Made by a program: the position numbers and the translations under genes
DNA from: Pyropia haitanensis
Lineage: Eukaryota; Rhodophyta; Bangiophyceae; Bangiales; Bangiaceae
NCBI GenBank assembly: GCA_008729055.1
Contig: SDUX01000010.1
Span: 2,557,090-2,621,089, forward strand
Direction: 5' to 3'
DNA length: 64,000 nt
In this document: one piece after another, positions 56,478-64,000 of the stretch
How the letters are laid out: each line of letters begins with the position of its first letter
Numbering within the stretch: position 1 is the stretch's first letter
The notes under the pieces: model-generated
Told to the model about the DNA's origin: nothing
Databases searched by the model: none
The model's input: only the letters and a program-made list of their open reading frames with translations

Positions 56478-58408
56478 GTTGGTGCACGATTTGGGGCACC
56501 CAGAGCACAGGCAGCTAGGAGTAGGCCCAAAATGGAAGCTGCAGCAGGTGCCCCAAGACGAGAACGCCGCAACACAAGGTGACACCGATAACGCCAGCCG
56601 CTGCAGGCGACCCTCCCGGTCTGGTACCGTGATGGGGAAAGAGAATAGAGGCAACGAGGACGGAAAGAGGCGCAGTGCTCGACTTGACCACAGCGAACTG
56701 GCCCAGCCGGACCGCGGCCACCAAGGCCGCACGTAACCGCAAACGCGCGCGCTGCTCCTCGCACACACGCGTCACCAAGGGCAGAGTATCGTACCGGCGT
56801 GACGCGCAGGTGCACCGTGGGTGACGGACGGGCTCCTGCGCAACGTCCACTGCGCCGGGCGCGCTGACCTGCCGCGGACTCTGGCAGCACGCGGGGGTGT
56901 ACGTGTGCCCATGCGCGGACGTGGGGAAAATGAGTTGCGTCGGACCAGTGACGAGAGCGCCGCGCAGCAGCATTTGACGGGGGCCAATGGGGTCCCAGTG
57001 TTTTCTTGTATTTAGTGTATGAAGAACTACACTTCCACTAAAAATACATTTGCGACACGTACGGAACGATTGCGAATCATGAAAACGTGACAACTCTACA
57101 AAGGAGACAGAAGAATTGTGAGGACCGCCATCCCAATGCAGTGGGCAGCGTCCTCGGCTGGTCGGACGGGACGCCCACGCGCCTACGGTCGTGGGCGGCG
57201 CCGGGCCGCCACTTCTATGCGGCACCGGCGCTGGCGCCGCCAGTGCGAGCATCGGCACCCCCTGCGTGGGCATTGCCGCCGTCTCGAGGTACACACCTTG
57301 GTCGTGCTCGATGGCGCTGTCAACGCCGAAACGACAAGTCGACGGAGACGACGCGGTCCCGAAGCGTTGAGGTGCTCGGTAGAGTCGATACGCTCGGACC
57401 TGGTGTCCTGAGTATGTCTCCTGTATCTTGCTGCATGCAGGCAATGTTTTGGTCAGCACCCCCGCCCACAGCCGCGCAGCCCCCCCCGTGCCGCCCCTCG
57501 CTACCCCAGCCTCAGGTGCCTCCCCACGCTGCCCTTTTCCCCAGAAGCCCTCCCACGTTGCTCCGTGAGCTGACCCCCTCGCCGCCACTCGCTGTCCCTC
57601 GCTTCCTACAGCACCCCCTGCCACGACCCGCACTGGTCGCGGCTTCCGAAGCCGTTAACAGCGGCCACACCCTGCCGTCCCTTGGTGAACCGAACCGGCC
57701 GTAGCCACTCCAAAATTTGTCAGATACTCCCGGCCGAACCCAACCGCCGTGCCCTGCCCAAAATTGACCGCGTCCGTCTCTCCCTGTTCCCGCCTCGTGC
57801 CGCGCCGCCCCCGATCGGCCCCACTGCTCCACACCACTGTCTTCCAGCCCCAGCCGCCTGTGCCTCTTCCTGCCATGCGCCCCCCCGATCCCGCACCTTC
57901 ACACGACTCCACATGGCTCTCTCCCATCTCCGATACCTCCTGCCACCTTGGGCATGCGTCAAGCGGCAGACAGCGTCTGTGCACCAGCAGCCATTCCAGA
58001 ACGCTTCGGGTTTCAATACAGACTTTCAGCACCTAAGATTCCCATAAGGTTACCGTACACCTCCGCCACGTGTGCCACGAGTCGCCACTGTACGGTAAAA
58101 AGATAGTGTTGTGCATCTGTCCGCCACGTACGGAAATTGCCTTGACATGTCAAGCACCCCTCCGCACGACCCCGTGCGGCGCGATTTCCTGACATTTCCT
58201 TTCTTTCCCTTTCTTTCCGACACGTGGCGTTTGGCGCGGAATGACCTTTAAATTAAAATACGGCGGCAGTACGCGAAGTCCGCCCAGCCCGCTGGCCGGA
58301 ACGGCGCCGATTTGCCGTGCTGGTCGGACGCACCGCATCCGACCAGCTTCTCGCAGAGGCTGCCCACGCCTGCGAGGAGCCGCCCACGACGGCAAAGCTG
58401 ACGTCAAC
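56478..58408. other. intergenic, no gene seen
   Basis: About 1.9 kb upstream of PP1 with ordinary composition. Open frames on both strands show no recognisable domain. An AT-richer stretch lies at 57000-57110. PP1 promoter expected near 56500-56700. Confidence 0.35.
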
Positions 58409-58620
58409 ATGACCCCTCACCCTGTACGAGCACCCCGGGAGCAGCGACCGGTGTACCGCTTTGTGAAGGTGATCGTTCGAGATGGCCGGAGGACTCTGAC
58501 CTGCGGTGCTGACGCGTGCGTGTACTCCCTTTATGACAACATCCTTCGTATGGAGGGCCACCTACGTCATTGCGAGCATGCATTATCTCAGTTTCCGGAC
58601 ATGCTGGCGGGGATCGGGAG
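58409..58620 (+). pseudogene. zinc-finger-like (BED-type?) ORF fragment
   Basis: From the ATG at 58409 the frame reads VYRFVKVIVRDGRRTLTCGA, DACVYSLYDNILRMEGHL and RHCEHALSQFPDMLAGIG. The C-x4-C ... GHLRHC arrangement recalls BED fingers of hAT-type transposases, but the Cys spacing is unusual. After about 58620 the frame turns Gly-rich and meaningless. Probably a fragment of a mobile-element gene. Low confidence. Confidence 0.3.
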
Positions 58621-59139
58621 GTCGTGTGCATTTGGCTCGACCGGCGCGCAATCCCTGGAGGGGAGGGTGGGGCGGGGGGTGGGCGGGGGTGGGGTGAAGG
58701 GGGTTGCGGGGGTGGCGCAGAGGATACCCGTGGGGGCCGCATGCGACCGCGGGGCGTCGGACGAGGGGGGGGGAGGGGGGCGGGTGAGGAGGCAGGCACC
58801 GGGCATGTGGGTGAAGTCAGATCACCACTGGGGAGGGACGGGGGGGGGGGCGGGGCGCACCGTGGATGGGCGACGCCATGGAAGGAGGGGGGGCGGACGT
58901 CCCCGGCGCGGCCGCCGCCGTGAGAGCCGGCGATCAGACGAAAATACTCCAGGAGTTCTCTTGAACGCTGCTGGTAGTTCTTGACAGTGGGGGCCTGACG
59001 CCCTCTCTAACCTGCTCTCTTTCCCCTCTGTCTTGGAAAGCGACAGGAATAACTGGTTAAACAATTTCCGTCAGACAGATTGCACAACACTATAAAGTGA
59101 TATGCACAGGTCCTCTAATTCTTGGGAGCTTTAACGACA

Positions 59140-59159
59140 GGGTTAGGGTTAGGGTTAGG
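59140..59159. repeat. interstitial telomeric repeat, (GGGTTA)3GG
   Basis: Twenty bases of exact GGGTTA repeats. It matches the common eukaryotic TTAGGG telomere unit. It is not at a chromosome end in this window: unique sequence and a gene follow at once. Confidence 0.8.
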
Positions 59160-59367
59160 TACCTGTTCGTGCAGCGGCGTTGTCGCACACGGAAAAAGAG
59201 GCATGGCATCCTTCCTCGAGGTCGCGCTTGACACTGTTTCAATGATACGACACTCTGATATAGGTTGCTTTGACATCTATCTACCCTTTACTCGCGGGGC
59301 TCCGCCCGTCCGCCGGCGGCACCTACCTGGCGGGTCCCCCACATGCGGCAGCCATCCCCCTCCTAAT

Positions 59368-59898
59368 TTACCGACACCTGGAAGCACACGTGTAGGGCGT
59401 ACCCGGCCTCAACAGATAGCGCCGGCCCACCTTGATGCGCATGACGTGACACGCTTTGTAGCACGCCGCAGAGATTTTAATCAGCTTGCACGTGCGTGAC
59501 ACGCGGAACGGTCTGTTGCACCCGTCCTTGACGACCGCGCCACGGAACGTACGCGGGATGAGGTTGGTGATCGCGCCCTTCTTGGCTCCCTTCCCGGCGC
59601 GCCCCTTTTTGTTGCTCTTGGCATCCTTGGCGCCCTTCTTGCCCGCCCCCTTGCCCGCCGCCACCGCCTGCTTTGCACACGAGTCCTTGATCCTGCACGA
59701 CGAGATGCGGCGCGCCAGGCAGGTGTTGGAGAAGACTATGGTCTTGCCGCACGCGTCGACCAGAAAGTCGCCTGGTTTGCCCGCCAGCAGGCGCCAGCGG
59801 GAGCAGGGGTCTCGGAAGTAGCAGGTTTTGCCGCTCGCGCTGGTGATGAAAAAAACAAATGCGAGGGCAACGACCAGGAGGAGGCGGAGAATGTTCAT
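59368..59898 (-). CDS. small secreted Cys-rich, Lys-rich protein with internal duplication
   Basis: Single exon, 176 aa from the ATG at 59898. Signal peptide MNILRLLLVVALAFVFFITSASG is clear, with cleavage likely after it at about residue 23. The mature protein has two Cys-rich halves separated by a Lys/Gly/Ala-rich basic linker (about residues 80-112). The halves share a motif: CGKTIVFSNTCLARRISSC in the first and CNRPFRVSRTCKLIKISAAC in the second, suggesting a tandem duplication. The second half ends with GRRYLLRPGTPYTCASRCR. The protein is strongly basic. I know no family with this layout. A cell-wall, matrix or defence role would be guesswork. Confidence 0.75.
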   Translation of the reverse strand: MNILRLLLVVALAFVFFITSASGKTCYFRDPCSRWRLLAGKPGDFLVDACGKTIVFSNTCLARRISSCRIKDSCAKQAVAAGKGAGKKGAKDAKSNKKGRAGKGAKKGAITNLIPRTFRGAVVKDGCNRPFRVSRTCKLIKISAACYKACHVMRIKVGRRYLLRPGTPYTCASRCR

Positions 59899-62800
59899 GG
59901 CTTCCAGGAAAGAGGACGGTGCAGGTTCACCCAAGCTCAAGGAGGTGGGAGCAGCGGTGGTCAGCAACACCGAAGGGGCGTGATCGGTGGAGGAGGTGGA
60001 GATTGGGCGGCGGCGGCGGCAGTGACGGAAGAAGTGGCGTGTGCTGATGGAGGCCCACGGCTCGCCACAGCGGCGGCCCAAGTAAGGTCAACGACCCGCC
60101 GAGCGTCGAGCCCCGCGGCGACTGCGACCACCGCCGCGGACCCACGGGCTGCCACCACCCCCCCGAGGGAGTCACCGTGGCGCGGGCGTCGCCGAGACCG
60201 CTCGTCGGGCGACGGTGGCGCTGCCGCTGCGCCCGCCGCGTCGAGCCGCTCGTCTACCACCACCGCCGCGGCGGCGATAACGCAAGGCGGTGCCCGAGCG
60301 ACCCCCACCCGCTCGCCCCTCCCCACCAGACCCCGCGGGGTGTGCGCTCTCGGGCGAACTCGACCTCCCCCACCCGCTCTGCGCGTTGACCGTGCATGAC
60401 CCTCTGGCCAACGGCCCCGCAACGGCTGCGCCAAGTGCGGCGGCGCGTTCCTCAGCCCCCAGCTGGACTCCTTTGCCAGCCACCAGTACTGGTTGTTGCG
60501 CCCCCCCCCTGTTCCCTCTTTGCGGCGGCATCCGCCGCAACACCCTGTCCGCGTCCCGGCGCAAGCCGCCGACGTGCTCGAGCCGGCCCCCGCCATCCGC
60601 CTCCACCCGGAGAGCAACCAAAAGGCTGCGCAGGTCTGCCCCTTTCGGCCGCGGCACCGGCACCGCTCCCTTACCTGTCCATCCCCCTGCCCCTCTCCTG
60701 GTTCCTACGAGCTACACCCAGCGGGCGCGCCCAAAGCTCGCCCCCTCCTGTCCCTCTCCACAGCACGAATATGCTTGGCCCCGCCGTGCTTGCGGTGGCT
60801 GCCGTCTGCACCGCGTGCCAGACGCCCTCCCCTCGTTTGCCCGCCCGCTCGCTCGCCTACAGCCCTGCGTGGCAGCTCGCTGGTCCGCGGCCGATCGGCC
60901 GCAGACCTACGGCGACGAGCTCCTGCACTCATTCGCCCGCCCCTCCTCGTGATGATTGGCGTAGGCGACGTCACGAGGGGCGGTGATGGGGAGGGACGAG
61001 GAGCGGGCGACGGGGGGATCTGGGGGAAAGGGTCGGGGGGCGGCGCCTGCCCTCCACGGCATACCCAAGGACTTATCGGGGTTCTTCTGGGCGATGGCAT
61101 CACGTCCCCTACAGGCACCCCATAACAATAGGAAGCTCCAGCCGCCCGCGCACTCTCCAGACGGAAGGTCGCGGCGGGCCCGGTCAGCCAACCACGTTCT
61201 CAAGCGTTCCGCCTTCCGCCTACCGCCCCCCTCACCAACTGGGCACGCCGTGGTTTTCGGCACCTGCAGACAGCGGGCACCGCTGTCCATAGAATGATGC
61301 GGTTTGGGGGGTGGTAAAGGTGCAGGGGGGCGGCAGGGGGCAGAGCGCTGACGACGGGGGGGTGGCGAGGCGCTGCGCCGCTCCACCTCCCCCCCTCTTC
61401 CCCTCCACCACGCCTGTGTCAACAGCGACGCGGTGGCGTTCGCCCCTTTTGTCTGCCCCCCCCCGACCTCCACAAGACGTGACCGGGGTGGAGTCTAGCC
61501 CGCAGTAGGGTGGGGTGGCGGTGGGGGGCGTGGCCTCGTCACCAGCAGCCGCTTTGAGGAGCTTGCAAGGGGGGAAACCGGGTCGGCCACCGCCGCCGCG
61601 CGTCGGCGTCGCCGCTGGCGGGACACTGCGCCGCTGGGCGCGGGGCTGCCGACCCGACCTGCCGACCGTCTGGACGAGACGGGGCAGGGGCGGGGTGGGG
61701 AGATTGGGGGGAGGCCGCGCGCGAGAGAAATCGAAAGAGACGGGAGCCAGGGCCGGGGGGGAGGCCAAGTGCGCCCGAGCGCGGGGGCGGTGGCGGGGTG
61801 GCGTTGGCGGAAGGGGCACGGGGGGATGCAGACAGAGGCTGACGCGCCGCCGTCATTGCCACGGTCACGGTAGCGGTACGTCACGCCACTCCACTGCCAC
61901 GTCGCGGCGCTGCCACTTGCCAGCCGCAAGGGGCTGTGCGTCCGCCCGGCTTGGAGCTGCCGGTGGGCACAAGGGGGAGGGGAGGGGGGGGGCGAGGACC
62001 GCACGGGGCCAGACGGAGCCCAGACGACACTCGACGCGACCGCCCCTGCGGCGCGACCTTCTTGCCCCCCCCCCCCCCTGGATCTCCACCCCTTGGCTGC
62101 TCCACTACCGTGATCAGACGGGAGCCGCGGTGCATCGAGACCCGGTCCGCACCTTGCGCCACAGCTCACCGGGCCGCCGCGCCGATGCCACGTGCGGCCG
62201 GCAATCGCCGGCGGGTTATCAGCGGCCGTCACGGCTTCCGATTGTCCTGTGCCGCGGAGGAGACGACGGCTGCGGGCGCGGCGCGCATCCCGCACTTCAA
62301 GTCGGTGTGCTTGGTTCCGGTTTGAGAAGCCTCCGGGCATTCTTTCGGTTTTTTTTTTTTGCACGCCTCTGCCTCGGCTCATCCGACGGGGGTGGTGCCG
62401 TACGGCCGCGGCAGAGGCGGCCCAAAAAGGGGCGCCCGCGTTGGCTGGCCGGCCGCCACGCCACTGACACTGCCGCTCCCCAGGTGCCAACGCACGAGCG
62501 GCGGCGCGTGCCAACGCAGTTGCCCGAGGGTCTAGGTGCACGGAGGCGCTGCGTGCGTGCGCGCTGCTGGCGGGTCGTGGAATCATCCGCGGGCTGGCGG
62601 GGGGTCGCTTCACGGCTCCCTTCTAAGATTGATCTATGGAATGGGCACACCATCGTGCACTTGGTCGCTCGCATTTGGCGTCCACGACCACTGGATGGGA
62701 CCGGACAAGGCGAACTCAATCGTCATCCTTTTGCGCCTGTTCGGAAAACTTCACCGAACATGCAAAAAACGATGTACTTTCTCAATCTTGTTCGTAAAAA

Positions 62801-64000
62801 GAGCCAAGGCAAGAAAAAATAAAATACACTTGCTACCTAACCATACAAAAAGTCATCTGAAAGGAGGAAACTACGGCGTTCACTTACAAATACATCGGAT
62901 TTTTTTTGAATCATGACGTAATGACGGGGGCGGCCCTGGAGCGGCTCGGGTTGGGGCGTATCGCGCTGGCACTCTGCTGGCGTCGACGCGTCCACACCAT
63001 CGCCCCGGGCCAGAGGACCCATCTCTCGCACGGGTTGCTGGCCGGGCGGGTCGTGCCAGCCAGTGCGAGCACAGCCAGGATGGTCTCCTTTTTTGTTCCT
63101 GCTGCAGGCGGGGCGGCAGCGGCGGCGGTCAGCTGCACCCAGCGGCGTCTCCCGTCGAGCGTGACCCCTTGCGTCCGTGGCCGGTAACGCGCCTCTCCCA
63201 CCCCTACCTGCGTCTGTAGCCACACCCACGCGACGACCCTGCGGTGGTGGCCCCGCTGGGCGCAGCCGCCGCAGTGCGCTCGCGCCACCGCCGTCCGCCC
63301 TTAATAGCAGGGCAGTAGTCCAGCCCGCCCGCCCGCCCACCTTCCCTCCCGCTCATCCGGTGGGGCGGCCGCCTTCGTGGCTACACGACCGCCAGCTTCC
63401 CAATTCCCGGATCGTGCGTGGGGCTGGCCCGCTCGGGGGGGAGGGGGCGCGGCCGTGGCAGACGCGATGCCACCATGTGAAAGGGGGCATCGGTCGGATG
63501 GCACCGTGGACGGACCGCTCTGCGAGCGGAGTTGCGGCTGACGGGCCCGCGGGTGGAAGCTATCGCGGCAGCCGCGCTAGGGGCCACCCGTATCAACGCG
63601 AGCGACGCAAGGCCACCTCCGGACCGTAGCACAGAGTTCGGTACAGTGTGCCCGGAGGGAGCACGCTATAGACTTCGCGTGCTATTCAGACCGGCTGTCA
63701 GTGGCCAGACTTCAGCCACCCCACGCGCCTGCCGCATGCCTGTGATCGCATCATCCTCATGGACCAACCGTCGTCACGACCCGCCCTCCCGCCTACTGGC
63801 GTCCCACCAGTGGGGTACAACGGATGAGACGTGACCAGAATTGTGAACAACAGCATACGACAACGATGAACAACATAAAAAAGCAGGAAAAGAGACCTGC
63901 CAACGCAGCGTATGGACAAACAATGCGTGACACAGAGAACGAGTAGAGCCATGTCCACTCAAAGAAAAGAGCAACAAGCACCACACGACGTCTCTCGACG
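59899..64000. other. no gene supported
   Basis: About 4.1 kb. A frame at 60400-60480 (+) contains GCAKCGGAFLSPQLDSF, a CxxC zinc-ribbon-like piece without a start or second Cys pair. Other frames are compositional. The stretch at 62810-62910 is AT-rich, and the last 180 bp of the window are A-rich. Nothing is recognisable. Confidence 0.35.

Overview
This window is nuclear DNA from a eukaryotic alga. It is extremely GC-rich, most genes have no or few introns, and the introns that exist are short (about 200-450 nt) with GTACGT/GTATGT-type donors. Two products indicate a photosynthetic, plastid-bearing host: a plastid-type HHL1/DUF6523 protein with a transit-like N-terminus, and a plant-type COX7a. 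Together with the gene list, this fits a high-GC red alga of the Porphyra/Pyropia type. That placement is an inference from style and gene content, not a proven match. Nothing in the window looks prokaryotic, organellar or viral.

Layout, left to right. 0.3-1.7 kb (-): MGRN1/LUL-type RING ubiquitin ligase. 2.65-2.96 kb (+): broken F-box gene. 4.8-5.9 kb (-): CCDC6-like coiled-coil gene with one intron. 6.4-6.9 kb: 566-bp PIF/Harbinger-type MITE with TAA target duplication. 7.5-8.2 kb (+): membrin Golgi SNARE. 8.7-10.5 kb (-): eIF4A, three exons. 11.3-11.9 kb (+): COX7a, two exons. 12.5-15.3 kb (-): a RUS/DUF647 protein apparently fused to an N-terminal photolyase/cryptochrome-like domain. 16.4-17.9 kb (-): secreted AA15-like LPMO with a glycine linker and an Ig-like C-terminal module. 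18.7-20.7 kb: CACTA-type element with perfect TIRs. 20.7-27.2 kb: gene-poor repeat remnants, including two copies of an unnamed ORF family. 27.2-31.3 kb: very low-complexity DNA with an NT-C2-domain gene (-). 32.7-34.1 kb: a second, inverted and degraded CACTA-like copy. 35.2-38.9 kb: foldback element with about 0.8-kb inverted arms around two satellite arrays. 41.0-48.7 kb (-): giant Ala-rich coiled-coil protein. 51.2-52.8 kb: another TIR element. 53.3-53.9 kb (+): HHL1-like plastid protein. 54.8-56.5 kb (-): PP1 phosphatase catalytic subunit, four exons. 58.4 kb: zinc-finger-like fragment. 59.14 kb: interstitial telomeric repeat. 59.4-59.9 kb (-): secreted Cys/Lys-rich protein. The last 4 kb has no gene I can support.

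The genes are independent eukaryotic transcription units, mostly housekeeping (translation, respiration, vesicle traffic, ubiquitin, phosphatase). Two are more specialised: the light/UV-related RUS fusion and the extracellular LPMO. A striking cross-cutting pattern is that at least five otherwise intact genes change reading frame inside poly-G/poly-C runs within low-complexity linkers. This is most simply explained by miscalled homopolymer lengths, and each entry states which run is involved. Most long open frames in this window are GC-composition artefacts and are not listed.
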